A stretch of 64,000 bases of DNA from Candidatus Protoclostridium gallicola (GCA_904387375.1 CAJFLE010000001.1:248001-312000), one strand, 5' to 3'. Shown: positions 1 to 10,125, numbered from the stretch's first letter. Made by a program: numbers and translations. Notes: generated by a model from the sequence alone, not told the origin.

Positions 1-75
1 GGACGCCGATCTCGTGTCCGGACGGCTGTCCGTAACGAGCATAAGCCCGCTGTCGAATTTCGTTGATTTGATCAT
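1..75 (-). CDS. M16 family zinc peptidase, N-terminal fragment (truncated by window edge)
   Basis: Reverse-strand translation from CAT at 73-75 gives MIKSTKFDSGLMLVTDSRPDTRSAS, resembling M16 peptidase N-termini (xLxNGLxVVTExxPxxRSxS). It lies downstream of pnp and a deacetylase, as is common in Firmicutes. Not in the ORF track. Confidence 0.7.
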   Translation of the reverse strand, partial: MIKSTKFDSGLMLVTDSRPDTRSAS

Positions 76-114
76 TTGTCTCTCCGTTTAGTAGTATGTC
101 CGTTTTGCCGCGCG

Positions 115-819
115 TTATAGCGCGTCGCTTACGGTGCCGGGATTCAGTCCCGCCGCGCGTATTCCGTCGATTATCGCAGGCAGCGCTTCCGCCGTATTTT
201 CGGTCGGGTGCATCAGTATGAAGTCCCCGCCTTCCGCGTTCTCCGTAGCCCGCGACGTTATGAGCGCGGTGTCGTGATCTCTCCAATCGATCGTATCTTT
301 CGACCACAAAATTGTTTTGTAGCCCATGCTTTCCGCGGCGTCGAGCGTCGCGGCAGAATAAGCCCCGGAGGGCGGAGCGAACAGCGTAACGTCGCTGCCG
401 CATATTCCCTTTATCATTTTATGCGCTACCTTCATTTCCTCGAGATTTGCCTCGACGTCCATCTGCGAATGATCGCGGTGAAGATATCCGTGACTGCCGA
501 TTTCATGTCCGGATTCCGCAATCAGGCGCAATACGGATTCGTTTTTCGCAGCCCAGCAGCCGCCGATAAAAAATGTCGCTTTTACATCGTAATCCGCCAG
601 TGTTTCGAGCATTCCGGGAATGTATTCCTCTCCGGAATATACGTTGAACATGAGTGCGACGTCCGTTTCCGAGGTTCCGCCGTACAGGGCGCGCGGATCT
701 GCGGATACGGCAGTACCGCCGTCGCTGCCCAGCCACACGAACAGTACGCCGCCCACCATAAGCACGGCGGCGAGGCCTGTCATAAGAAATCCGAAAGTTT
801 TAGCGCGTTTAATAATCAT
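115..819 (-). CDS. Polysaccharide deacetylase family protein (PdaB-like)
   Basis: N-terminal TM segment, then NodB-like motifs: ATFFIGG, ESGHEIGSHGYLHRDHS, FAPPSGAYS. Confidence 0.85.
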   Translation of the reverse strand: MIIKRAKTFGFLMTGLAAVLMVGGVLFVWLGSDGGTAVSADPRALYGGTSETDVALMFNVYSGEEYIPGMLETLADYDVKATFFIGGCWAAKNESVLRLIAESGHEIGSHGYLHRDHSQMDVEANLEEMKVAHKMIKGICGSDVTLFAPPSGAYSAATLDAAESMGYKTILWSKDTIDWRDHDTALITSRATENAEGGDFILMHPTENTAEALPAIIDGIRAAGLNPGTVSDAL

Positions 820-820
820 A

Positions 821-854
821 CAACACCCCGTGTTATACTATTCACGAGGTGTTG
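821..854 (-). promoter_or_regulatory. Dyad overlapping the Shine-Dalgarno region of the deacetylase gene
   Basis: caacaccccgtg (821-832) / cacgaggtgttg (843-854): 12-bp stem with one G-U pair, directly upstream of the ATG (817-819 complement) and containing the GGGGTG SD-like sequence. Confidence 0.6.
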
Positions 855-878
855 CGATTATCTCTTAATATCCGGATT

Positions 879-3086
879 TTATTCCGAAGCCTTGGAAACG
901 ACTTCAAGCAGTTTGAGATCGATTCTGCCCTTCTCGTCCACCTTGATGACTTCGACTTTGACGACGTCTCCGAGATTGATGACGTCGGTCACCTTTGCGA
1001 CGCGGCGGGACGAAAGCTTGGAAATATGAATCATGCCGTCCTTGCCGGGTGCGATATTGACGAATGCGCCGAGTTCCTGCGGCTGCTCCTCTTTTCTGTC
1101 GCCTTTATCGCCCTTGGAGTCCTTTCCATCGCGGCGTCCGCGGCCTCTGTCTCTGCCGCCCGCTCTGTCAGGATTGCTCATAAGGATCTTGACGACCGGT
1201 CCCTCGTATACGTTGCCTACGACGACGTCTTCGACGATGGAAAGAATAATCTTCTTCGCCTTCTCGCCCATTTCCGCGTCGGTATATGCGATGTACACGC
1301 TGCCGTCCTCTTCGATATCGATCTTGACGCCCGTGTCATCGACGATCTTGTTGATCGTTTCGCCGCCCTTGCCGATAACCTTGCCGATCTTGTCCTGATC
1401 GATCTTTATAACCGTGATCTTGGGCGCCCACTTGGACAGCTCGGCGCGCGGTCCGGGTATGACTTCGAGCATTTTGCCGAGTATGAACAGCCGGCCCTTG
1501 CGCGCCTGTTCGAGCGCGGTGGTCAGTATCTGCTTGTCGATACCCTTGATTTTGATATCCATCTGAATGGCGGTGATACCGTGGCTGGTGCCCGCGACCT
1601 TGAAGTCCATATCGCCGAGGAAGTCCTCGAGACCCTGTATGTCGGACAGCACTGCGACGCGGTTATGTTCGGGATCCTTGATAAGGCCCATGGCTATACC
1701 TGCGACGGGCGCTTTGATGGGCACGCCCGCGTCCATAAGCGCCATGCACGAACCGCACACGCTGGCCTGCGACGTGGAGCCGTTGGAGCTTACGATTTCG
1801 CTGACCGTTCTGATTGCGTAAGGGAACTCTTCCTCGGACGGAATGACGGGTTCGAGCGCACGCTCCGCAAGTGCGCCGTGGCCTATTTCGCGGCGGCCGG
1901 GCGCGCGGAGCGGCTTGGCTTCGCCGGTGGAATAGCCGGGCATGTTGTACTGATGCATATATCTCTTCCTGACGTCGTCCTCGTCGAGATTCTCCAGCTT
2001 CTGGGAATCGCCGATCGTGCCGAGCGTACAGGTGGACATTGCCTGCGACTGACCTCTTGTGAATACCGCGGAACCGTGCACGCGGGGCAGTATGCCTACT
2101 TCGCACCAGATGTCGCGGATGTCTTCGAGTCCTCTTCCGTCGGGACGCTCTCCCTTGTCGAGTATCTTTGCGCGCACCTTTTCCTTGGTCATGTAATAGA
2201 GCGCGTCCTTGATCTCTCTTTCTTTTTCGGGGAATATCTCGGCGAAATGCTCGAGCGTGACTCTCTCCACCTCGTCCTGATTGTTCTGACGTTCGGTGCG
2301 ATCGTGCGTTTCGAGCGCTTTATCGAGCAGCTTGTCCGCAAATTTGCGCACTTCGGCATCGATATCCTCGGGAACGTGGTAGTATTCCATTTCCCTTTTG
2401 GGCTTGCCGACTTCCGCCGCGATTTCGTTGATGAACTTGACGATCTTCTTGATCTCTTCGTGAGCGTAGAGAATACCGTCGAGCATAATCTCTTCGCTGA
2501 CCTCTTTCGCGCCCGCTTCCACCATCATGATGGCGTCCGCCGTGCCCGCGACGTAAACGTGCATCAGGCTGGCTTCGCGCTGAGCGCAGTCGGGGTTGAT
2601 TACGTACTTGCCGTCCACATAGCCCACGACCACGGCGCCGGTAGGACCGGCGAACGGTATATCGGATATCGAGAGAGCTATGGACGAACCGACCATGCCC
2701 CACACCTCGGGCGGAACGTCGGGCTCGACGGACAGCGCCGTGCAGACCACGGTAACGTCATTGAAAAGTCCCTTGGGAAAAAGCGGTCTTATCGGTCTGT
2801 CGATAAGTCTGGAAGTAAGTATCGCTTTATCGCTTCCTCTTCCTTCCCTTCTCTTGAAGCTGCCGGGAATCTTTCCGATAGCGTAGAGTTTTTCTTCGAA
2901 ATCGACGCTCAGCGGGAAGAAATCCATTCCCGGTCTGGGCGAGTCGGACATACAGGTGTTGGTCATGACCACCGTGTCGCCGCATCTAACGATGCAGTGG
3001 CCGTTGGCCTGCTCCCCGTATTTGCCCGTTTCGACCGTCACTTCGCGGCCGCCGATTTCGGTTTTGAAAATGCGTCCTTCTTTCAT
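879..3086 (-). CDS. pnp: Polyribonucleotide nucleotidyltransferase (PNPase)
   Basis: 735 aa; two RNase PH-like domains, KH (VIGKGGETINKIVDDTGVKIDI) and S1 domain (GAFVNIAPGKDGMIHISKLS). Confidence 0.98.
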   Translation of the reverse strand: MKEGRIFKTEIGGREVTVETGKYGEQANGHCIVRCGDTVVMTNTCMSDSPRPGMDFFPLSVDFEEKLYAIGKIPGSFKRREGRGSDKAILTSRLIDRPIRPLFPKGLFNDVTVVCTALSVEPDVPPEVWGMVGSSIALSISDIPFAGPTGAVVVGYVDGKYVINPDCAQREASLMHVYVAGTADAIMMVEAGAKEVSEEIMLDGILYAHEEIKKIVKFINEIAAEVGKPKREMEYYHVPEDIDAEVRKFADKLLDKALETHDRTERQNNQDEVERVTLEHFAEIFPEKEREIKDALYYMTKEKVRAKILDKGERPDGRGLEDIRDIWCEVGILPRVHGSAVFTRGQSQAMSTCTLGTIGDSQKLENLDEDDVRKRYMHQYNMPGYSTGEAKPLRAPGRREIGHGALAERALEPVIPSEEEFPYAIRTVSEIVSSNGSTSQASVCGSCMALMDAGVPIKAPVAGIAMGLIKDPEHNRVAVLSDIQGLEDFLGDMDFKVAGTSHGITAIQMDIKIKGIDKQILTTALEQARKGRLFILGKMLEVIPGPRAELSKWAPKITVIKIDQDKIGKVIGKGGETINKIVDDTGVKIDIEEDGSVYIAYTDAEMGEKAKKIILSIVEDVVVGNVYEGPVVKILMSNPDRAGGRDRGRGRRDGKDSKGDKGDRKEEQPQELGAFVNIAPGKDGMIHISKLSSRRVAKVTDVINLGDVVKVEVIKVDEKGRIDLKLLEVVSKASE

Positions 3087-3135
3087 TTTCTGACCTGTCT
3101 CCTATATTCTTCTTTGTATATAATTGCGATAGTTC

Positions 3136-3170
3136 AAACAAAAAGGCGAACAGTACGTCCGCCTTGTTTG
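3136..3170 (-). terminator. Terminator-like hairpin between rpsO and pnp
   Basis: Minus strand reads AAGGCG-GACGTACTGTT-CGCCTT followed by TTTGTTT. Confidence 0.6.
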
Positions 3171-3182
3171 TGTCTGTAATTT

Positions 3183-3446
3183 TTATTTTCTCAAATCCAA
3201 ATCGGCGACAATTTTTCTGTATCTTTCGATGTCGAGTTCTTTCAGATAGTTGAGCAAACTGCGTCTCGAACCGACCATCTGCAACAGACCTCTGCGCGAA
3301 TGATGATCCTTCTTATGCACTTTAAGGTGCTCGGTGAGATGATTGATTCTCTCCGTAAGAAGCGCGATCTGCACTTCGGGGCTACCGGTGTCTCCGGGAT
3401 GGGTGGCAAACTTTTCGATAATAGCCGCCTTCTGTTCCTTGTCCAT
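3183..3446 (-). CDS. rpsO: 30S ribosomal protein S15
   Basis: 87 aa; [50 protein letters not shown]. Confidence 0.98.
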   Translation of the reverse strand: MDKEQKAAIIEKFATHPGDTGSPEVQIALLTERINHLTEHLKVHKKDHHSRRGLLQMVGSRRSLLNYLKELDIERYRKIVADLDLRK

Positions 3447-3534
3447 TTGTTTATCCTCCTATGGAATGAATTCGCCTCAGTCCTAAGTATCTGCGTGGAG
3501 AGCGCAAAACTTCCGATCCTAAGGTACTGGTGAC

Positions 3535-3563
3535 AGTATATCACATAATCAAGCAAATGTAAA
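3535..3563 (-). promoter_or_regulatory. SigA-type promoter for rpsO
   Basis: Minus strand TTTACA - 17 nt - TATACT about 90 nt upstream of rpsO. Confidence 0.75.
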
Positions 3564-3589
3564 CAGATTTTGCGCCGCAAACGCAAAAT

Positions 3590-4978
3590 TTATGCGCCGG
3601 CGAAGAACGCTTTTTTTGCTTCCAGCCGGCTGCCGAACTCCGAAACGTACAACCGCGGATCTTTGGGCGACGCATGACGACTTATGACTCCGCCGACAAT
3701 CTTCTTGGATATGCTGCCCGCTCCGCATGCATATACGGGAACCAGTTCTTCCATTACCGTAATGTTGTTCACGCATTCTTTCCCGGGCAGCGAATATCCG
3801 ATATTTTCCAGGTTTCCAAGCATGTTTTTCTGCCGGTACAGATAATAAGGCCGGTAGGAATCGGAAAAAACAGTGTATGCATAGTCTGTCATTGCAGATA
3901 TGTTTCCGGCATGAAGTTCTCTATCCGCAAGCTCAGAACCGCGTTTGCGGCTCAGCGTATGAACGGTTACGTTGTCGGGCGACATCTCGCGTATTTTATC
4001 CGCAGTGACTGTAAAATCGGCAAAAGTTTCCCCCTCCAGCCCCGCGATAATATCGGTATTGACGGAAAAACCGTATCTGCGCGCGGCCTCGAATGCATCG
4101 AAAAACTGCGCCGACGTATGCCGCCGGCCTATGCGCGCCAGCGTATCGTCGTTCAGAGTCTGCGGATTGAGGCACAGCCTGTCCGCGCCTCCGTCCGCAA
4201 TCGCCGCGAGTTTACCGTCCGTTATACTGTCCGGTCTTCCCGCCTCGAACGTGAATTCCGCGCCGCGCACGTCTATCGCTTCCATAAGTTCCGCAATCTG
4301 TTTCTCGGTGAGCACCGAGGGCGTACCTCCGCCGACGTACACGGAAAGTATGTCCAGATTGTCCGACGCTATAAGCGTTTTGACTTCCCGGATTTCTTCG
4401 TTCAGCTTTTCCAGATATGCGCCGAGCAGCCCCGCGTGTCTGTTCATGTCCGCGGACGGAAACGAGCAGTACGCGCACCTTCCGTCACAGAACGGGATAT
4501 GAACGTACAGATTGACTTTGCGGCCGAGATTTCCGATATATCCGCTCTGCGCCGCTATTATATCGGCAACGACGGCGGCTTTGCCGGGCGAAACGCGGAA
4601 CGTATCCGTCAGATATCCGGCCACCGAATCCGCCGACCCTCCGCGGCGCAGATACTCGTAGGCGAGCTTGGTCGGACGAACGCCGGTCAGGCTGCCCCAC
4701 GGCAGACTCACTCCGTAATGCGCTGACAGCGTATCGTAAAGCGCCAGCTTTATAAAACGTTTGGTAAGCCGCTTGATTTCGAGCGCGTCGCCGGCCGGCA
4801 ACGGCGCGTCGAAAGAACGGCGGTCGCCGCCAACATAAACGTCGGCGCGCAGGCGTCCGTCTTCGTACAGCTCCGCGCGTATGGCCGCGCCGTCGTAGCA
4901 GTCGGAAAACAGGCGGACCTCTTCGAGAAGATCCGCCCCGTATTTTTCGGCATTTGTCTTGAAATCGATTTCGTTCAT
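3590..4978 (-). CDS. hemZ: HemZ-like coproporphyrinogen III dehydrogenase family radical SAM protein
   Basis: Radical-SAM CxxxCxxC (HIPFCDGRCAYCSF), YVGGGTPSVL, DIIAGL. Start placed at MNEIDFKTNAEKYG; the track ORF extends spuriously into the upstream MBL gene. Confidence 0.85.
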   Translation of the reverse strand: MNEIDFKTNAEKYGADLLEEVRLFSDCYDGAAIRAELYEDGRLRADVYVGGDRRSFDAPLPAGDALEIKRLTKRFIKLALYDTLSAHYGVSLPWGSLTGVRPTKLAYEYLRRGGSADSVAGYLTDTFRVSPGKAAVVADIIAAQSGYIGNLGRKVNLYVHIPFCDGRCAYCSFPSADMNRHAGLLGAYLEKLNEEIREVKTLIASDNLDILSVYVGGGTPSVLTEKQIAELMEAIDVRGAEFTFEAGRPDSITDGKLAAIADGGADRLCLNPQTLNDDTLARIGRRHTSAQFFDAFEAARRYGFSVNTDIIAGLEGETFADFTVTADKIREMSPDNVTVHTLSRKRGSELADRELHAGNISAMTDYAYTVFSDSYRPYYLYRQKNMLGNLENIGYSLPGKECVNNITVMEELVPVYACGAGSISKKIVGGVISRHASPKDPRLYVSEFGSRLEAKKAFFAGA

Positions 4979-5583
4979 GCGTAAGGATTGTTTTCGCGCT
5001 CGAACGCCAGCGTCGTCGCCTCTCCGTGCCCTGGATATACGGTGTAATCGCCTTCCGTCGCAAACAGACGGCGCAACGATTCTGCAAGCTGTCTGCCGCT
5101 CCCGGTCGGCATGTCGCACCGCCCGACACTCATATAAAACAGAGTGTCGCCGGAGAATATTATATCTTCCGAAAAGTAGCATACGCTGCCCGCGGTATGC
5201 CCCGGCGTATGCATTACTCCGAAAGTCAGACCGCATTCGGTTATCGTATCGCCGTCGCGTACGAGCACGTCGGGAACGAACGCGTTAAATCGCAGACCGA
5301 CCGAATATGCCATATTCATATCCGTGCGCAGCATCTGCTCTTCCGTTTCGTGTATATACACGCGACAGCCCGCCGATCTGAACTGCGCCGCCGCGTTACA
5401 ATGATCGAAATGGCCGTGAGTTAGCAGCACCGCACCCGCCGTAAGCCCGTGCCTGCGCAGCTCGCAGCAGATTCTGTCGTAGTCCGCGCCCGGGTCTATC
5501 ACCACGGCGTCGCCGCGGCCTTCCGCCGCCGCTATATAGCAGTTTTCGGCCAGCAGACCGACAGTAATTTTATATACTTTCAT
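4975..5583 (-). CDS. MBL-fold metallo-hydrolase (glyoxalase II-like)
   Basis: 202 aa; THGHFDHCNA, HTPGHTAGSVCYF, YPGHGEATTLAFERENNPY. Confidence 0.92.
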   Translation of the reverse strand: MKVYKITVGLLAENCYIAAAEGRGDAVVIDPGADYDRICCELRRHGLTAGAVLLTHGHFDHCNAAAQFRSAGCRVYIHETEEQMLRTDMNMAYSVGLRFNAFVPDVLVRDGDTITECGLTFGVMHTPGHTAGSVCYFSEDIIFSGDTLFYMSVGRCDMPTGSGRQLAESLRRLFATEGDYTVYPGHGEATTLAFERENNPYA

Positions 5584-7721
5584 ACCGAAGTGCTCCTGTA
5601 TACGTTACGAACCGGGGGCAGCTGCTGAAGTTTTTTCATCAGCGTGTCGATCTGGCTTATATCGCCCACGTTTACGCCGATGGTAAGCGTGAGCATATCG
5701 TTCTTGTCGACGCGGCCGTTTATGGAACTGAGAGACAGTTTAAGCTCGCTTATTACGACGGACACGTCGGCTATGAGCGTAGGCTTATTGTTTGCAAGTA
5801 TCTGCAACGTGACTGTAAACGTACTTTCGGTATTGCCGCTCCACGAAGCGTCTATTAACTTCTTGCGGTCGACGTTTCTGAGGTTGGGGCATTCCCGGCG
5901 GTGTATTGTCACGCCGCGGCCGTTGGAAATGTAGCCCACGATGTCATCGCCCGGAACGGGGTTGCAGCACTTGCCTATATGGCAGAGCAGATCGGGCTCC
6001 CCGTTTATGAGTATGCTGCCCGCATCACGGCGCCGAACGACGCCGCCCGTCTTTTCGGGCAGGTGTGCTTTCTGCTCCCTGCGGTAGAAATCTATCAGCT
6101 TGGGCAGTATCTGATGAACGGAATATCCGCCGTAGCCTATGGACGCGTAAAGATCGTCGAGCGAGGAGATGGAATAGCGGTGCATTACCACGTCCAGCCA
6201 TTCGGGCTTCATGAGCGACGGCAGCGCGTAGCCCAGACGCTTGGCCTCGAGGTCCAGCATCTCCTTGCCCTTGCGGATATTATCCTCCTTCATTTCCTTT
6301 TTGAACCAGGCGCGTATCTTCGTGCGGGCCTGAGTCGTTTTCACGAAACGCAGCCAGTCGCGGCTGGGTCCTTTGGAGTTATTGGAGGTTATTATTTCCA
6401 CATAGTCGCCCGTTTCCAGCTTGGTTTCCAGCGGAACTATGCGGTTGTTGATTTTCGCGCCCACGCAGTGATTGCCTATTTCGCTGTGGACGCTGTATGC
6501 GAAGTCGACGGGCGTGGAGCCTTCGGGCAGTATCACGACGTCGCCCTTGGGCGTAAAAATGAAAACCTGACCTTCGTAAAGATCCACTTTGAGCGACTCG
6601 TACAGCTCCTGCGGATCGGCGGCGTCGCCCTGGGCGTCCATAACGCCGCGCAGCCATTTGAGCCTGTCCTCGGGATCGTCGGTCACCGAATTGTTTTTAT
6701 GCTCTTTGTATTTCCAGTGCGCCGCTATGCCGTATTCGGCTATACGGTGCATTTCGTAGGTCCTGATCTGTATCTCGAACGGCATACCGTAGTTGGTCAT
6801 GACCGTCGTATGCAGGGACTGATAGTTGTTTGGCTTGGGAACGGCGATATAGTCCTTGAACCGTCCGGGGATGGGCTTCCAGTGCGAGTGAATGAGCCCG
6901 AGCACTTCGTAGCACGCTTCCACGCTCTCGACGATGATGCGCACGGCGGTCAGATCGTATATCTGCTCGAACGTTTTGTGCTTTTCCACCATCTTTTTGT
7001 AGATGCTGTAAAAGTGCTTGGGGCGTCCGCTCACTTCGCCGACGATGTTGTGCTTCTTCATCATGACGCGCAGCGTTTCGCACAATTTGTCCACTATCTC
7101 CTGACGCTCCTGACGCTTGAGCGACACTTCCTTGACTAGCGCGTCGTAAGCTTCCGGGTGAAGGACTTTGAGGCATATATCCTCCATTTCGCACTTGATG
7201 TAGCTGAGACCGAGGCGGCTGGCAAGGCGCGCGTAAATTTCCAGCGTTTCGTTTGCAAGCGCTTCCTGCCGGTTCCGCGGCAGTGCGTCCACGGTACGCA
7301 TGTTGTGCAGTCTGTCCGCGAGCTTTATGATAAGCACGCGTATATCCTTCGCCATGGCGAAAAACATGCGCCTGAAATTCTCCGCCTGCTCCTGTTCCTT
7401 GGATGTGAAGGTTATCTTTTTGAGTTTCGTGACACCGAGCACGAGCTCGGTTATCGTGTCGCCGAAAAGCTTACGGAGCTCCTCTTCCGTGGCGTCGGTA
7501 TCTTCGAGTACGTCGTGGAGCAGCGCCGCGCAGATAGAGCTGTAATCCATACCGAGATCGAGCAGAATATTCGCGACGGCTATCGGGTGAGTTATATACG
7601 GTTCGCCCGAAACGCGCTTCTGTCCCTTGTGCTTAAGCATGGCATAATCGAGCACCTTGGCGATGATTTCCCGGTGCTCTTTGGTATAAATCAATTGACA
7701 TCTTGCCAACAGTCTCTGCAA
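5580..7721 (-). CDS. relA: Bifunctional (p)ppGpp synthetase/hydrolase RelA/SpoT
   Basis: 713 aa; HD domain (ALLHDVLEDTDAT), synthetase domain (KPNNYQSLHTTV), TGS and C-terminal ACT regions. Confidence 0.97.
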   Translation of the reverse strand: MQRLLARCQLIYTKEHREIIAKVLDYAMLKHKGQKRVSGEPYITHPIAVANILLDLGMDYSSICAALLHDVLEDTDATEEELRKLFGDTITELVLGVTKLKKITFTSKEQEQAENFRRMFFAMAKDIRVLIIKLADRLHNMRTVDALPRNRQEALANETLEIYARLASRLGLSYIKCEMEDICLKVLHPEAYDALVKEVSLKRQERQEIVDKLCETLRVMMKKHNIVGEVSGRPKHFYSIYKKMVEKHKTFEQIYDLTAVRIIVESVEACYEVLGLIHSHWKPIPGRFKDYIAVPKPNNYQSLHTTVMTNYGMPFEIQIRTYEMHRIAEYGIAAHWKYKEHKNNSVTDDPEDRLKWLRGVMDAQGDAADPQELYESLKVDLYEGQVFIFTPKGDVVILPEGSTPVDFAYSVHSEIGNHCVGAKINNRIVPLETKLETGDYVEIITSNNSKGPSRDWLRFVKTTQARTKIRAWFKKEMKEDNIRKGKEMLDLEAKRLGYALPSLMKPEWLDVVMHRYSISSLDDLYASIGYGGYSVHQILPKLIDFYRREQKAHLPEKTGGVVRRRDAGSILINGEPDLLCHIGKCCNPVPGDDIVGYISNGRGVTIHRRECPNLRNVDRKKLIDASWSGNTESTFTVTLQILANNKPTLIADVSVVISELKLSLSSINGRVDKNDMLTLTIGVNVGDISQIDTLMKKLQQLPPVRNVYRSTSV

Positions 7722-7744
7722 TGCTCTTGCCTCTCCTGAACGAA

Positions 7745-10072
7745 TTACAGTTTAATATATATTACGGAATCGGTTAACGGGCGTTTTACGTTTTTGTTCA
7801 CGGTAAGTCTGCCGCCGTCGAAGGAAAGAAATCCGAGTTCGGCGAAGACTGACAGACATACGACGAACTGTTTGGCGTCCAGCCCGCCGACCAGCGACGA
7901 CAGCCGCTTGAAATATACTATCGCGTTTGCGTTGGCGGCTTCGGCGTGGCATATTATGGCCGAATAATACTTCGCAAATACTCCGCGGTCGGACGTGACT
8001 CCTTCGAATATCCTGCCCGTTCGGGTCTTCGGGACGAATATTTCGGCTTTCGTCACGCCGTTGATGTATGCCGCGACATTGTCCGACGGCAGATCGTCCA
8101 TAAAAATTATGCGCGTATAATTGCCCAGACACAAATTCGTGTCGAATGTCGGCGATACTATTATGCCCGAATAATTGTTTTTTTCCGATTTGAAGTTATA
8201 GTCGCGGGTGACGCAGGCGGATCCGAACAGTTTTTCGGCACGCTCGTATGACGTTCTGTCGGCGCATACGTACAGCGTTCCGTAAACGGAATCGGGCGCC
8301 AGTCCGGGCAGCTCGTCTTCGTCGTATTCGGTATATACCGCTTTTCCCGGCGGCAGCATGAGCGCCGCGAGATAATTGGCGCCGGCATACGCGTCGCTGA
8401 TGTACAGTTCTTCCGGACTGACCGCCTTTATATATCCGGATACGCCGCCGTTAATGCCCTCTGCAAGCTCAAGCACAATATCCTTCGCGCCGCTGCCCAT
8501 GAGAAACTGATTGCGCGCGTAAAAATTGAATGCGTACGCGTGAAGGTTGCCGATCTGCACTGCGGAATGCTGAGGATTCTTGCACGGAGCCAGCCCCACT
8601 CCGTTTGCCCGTATGCGCAGCAGCGGTCTGGTATTTCCGTTGCCTGTAGGCTCTGTCAGCGACAGTGCGTCGAGCAGTTTTTTATCGCATTCCTCCGCGT
8701 CGACGTCGAGATCGTATTCGGCGGTCGGCAGAAAACATTCGCGCGGAAGCGCGTCCAGATATTCGTTGATTCTGCGCTTGAACGCGGGAATATTTTCCTC
8801 GTGTATGGAAAATCCCGCGGCGCCCGTGTGCCCGCCGTATTCGGTGAGAAGATCGGCGCAATACGTCAGCGCGTCGTAAATATTCACGCCTGCTATGCCG
8901 CGCGCCGTGCCTTTGTATATTCCCTCCTCCGTCCTGTCCACGAGTATAAACGTCGGGCGGTTGTATTCTCCCGCAAACCGCGCTGCGGCTATACCAGTCA
9001 CGCCCTTCGCCCACGACGGATTGCTGAGCACGATGGCGCGCGAATGCGACATATCTTCATACGTCAGGTCGATTTCCGCTTCGGCATATATTTCGTCGCA
9101 CACGGATTTGCGCCTTTCGTTATCCGCGTCTATTTCGGCTATTATTTCTTTGATTCGTCCCTCGTCGCGAGTCGTCAGCATTTCGAACGCGCGGTAAGCG
9201 TCGCCCATTCTGCCCGCGGCGTTTATGCGCGGCGCGATTTTGAAAGCGATGTCCGACGAGGACGGGGCACCGGCCAGCCCGTTTGCGCGCAACAGATTTT
9301 TCAGGCCCACATTCCCGCGGCCATCGGCCATCATTGCGAGCCCGAGCTGGACTATCAACCTGTTCTCGCCGAGCAGCGGCACCAGATCCGCAATTGTGGC
9401 AACGGCGGCAAGGTCGAGATATTCGAGATACGAATCGTCGCCGCACAGCGCCTGCACGAGTTTGAGCGCCACTCCCGCGCCGCAGAGATATTTGTCCGGA
9501 TATTCGTCGCCGGGCTGCTTCGGATTGACTACAGTGCAATCGGGAATCGTGTTGCCCGGTTCGTGGTGATCGGTGACTATTACGTCAACCCCGAGATCTT
9601 TGCAGTGCTCCACCTCGTCTATTCCCGAAATACCGCAGTCGCAGGTCAGTATGAGATCGGGGCAGAACTCCTCTATGATCTTTTCTATCGAGGCGACGTT
9701 GAGCCCGTAGCCTTCACCGACGCGGCTGGGAATATGCACTACGACGTCGGCGCCGTGCGAGGAAAAATAAAGCGCGAGTATGGACGAGGAACAGACGCCG
9801 TCTGCGTCGTAATCCCCGTATACCACTATCCTTTCCCCCGCGTTCATCGCCTCTTTTATGCGGCCGACCGCCTCGCGCATACCAAGCATGAGAAACGGAT
9901 CGTTCAGGTCGGATACGTCAGGATGCAGATAACGGGATATTTCCGCACCATCCGTGATTCCGCGCGAAAACAGCAGCTCCACGAGCCGCGGATGAAGACG
10001 ATATTCGTCGGATATGCGCCGCACTGCCTGCATATCGACGTCGGCGCTCTTTTTTTTCAGTATCGTATTCAT
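7745..10072 (-). CDS. recJ: Single-stranded-DNA-specific exonuclease RecJ
   Basis: 775 aa; YGDYDADGVCSSSIL, VTDHHEPGNTIPDCTVVNPKQPGDEYP, APRINAAGRMGDA, GGHTGAAGFSI. Confidence 0.95.
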   Translation of the reverse strand: MNTILKKKSADVDMQAVRRISDEYRLHPRLVELLFSRGITDGAEISRYLHPDVSDLNDPFLMLGMREAVGRIKEAMNAGERIVVYGDYDADGVCSSSILALYFSSHGADVVVHIPSRVGEGYGLNVASIEKIIEEFCPDLILTCDCGISGIDEVEHCKDLGVDVIVTDHHEPGNTIPDCTVVNPKQPGDEYPDKYLCGAGVALKLVQALCGDDSYLEYLDLAAVATIADLVPLLGENRLIVQLGLAMMADGRGNVGLKNLLRANGLAGAPSSSDIAFKIAPRINAAGRMGDAYRAFEMLTTRDEGRIKEIIAEIDADNERRKSVCDEIYAEAEIDLTYEDMSHSRAIVLSNPSWAKGVTGIAAARFAGEYNRPTFILVDRTEEGIYKGTARGIAGVNIYDALTYCADLLTEYGGHTGAAGFSIHEENIPAFKRRINEYLDALPRECFLPTAEYDLDVDAEECDKKLLDALSLTEPTGNGNTRPLLRIRANGVGLAPCKNPQHSAVQIGNLHAYAFNFYARNQFLMGSGAKDIVLELAEGINGGVSGYIKAVSPEELYISDAYAGANYLAALMLPPGKAVYTEYDEDELPGLAPDSVYGTLYVCADRTSYERAEKLFGSACVTRDYNFKSEKNNYSGIIVSPTFDTNLCLGNYTRIIFMDDLPSDNVAAYINGVTKAEIFVPKTRTGRIFEGVTSDRGVFAKYYSAIICHAEAANANAIVYFKRLSSLVGGLDAKQFVVCLSVFAELGFLSFDGGRLTVNKNVKRPLTDSVIYIKL

Positions 10073-10094
10073 TGATCCGTTATCCGTTTGTCAA

Positions 10095-10125
10095 AAGCCT
10101 TCCGCCGGGTTACGGCAGAAGGCTT
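10095..10125 (-). terminator. Rho-independent terminator downstream of secF
   Basis: Minus strand AAGCCTTCTGCCG-TAACC-CGGCGGAAGGCTT followed by TTG; 13-bp arms, one mismatch. Confidence 0.75.

Noticed and set aside
849-3179. 776-aa plus-strand ORF opposite pnp
   Set aside because: Antisense shadow of a certain pnp gene caused by codon bias; low-complexity His/Arg/Asp composition and no family resemblance.
4979-5236. N-terminal extension of the hemZ ORF (MRSDFRSNAYAGAYRG...)
   Set aside because: Out-of-frame read-through of the upstream MBL hydrolase gene; the true start is MNEIDFKTN at 4978.
5901-7139. 412-aa plus-strand ORF opposite relA
   Set aside because: Antisense shadow of a confidently assigned gene.
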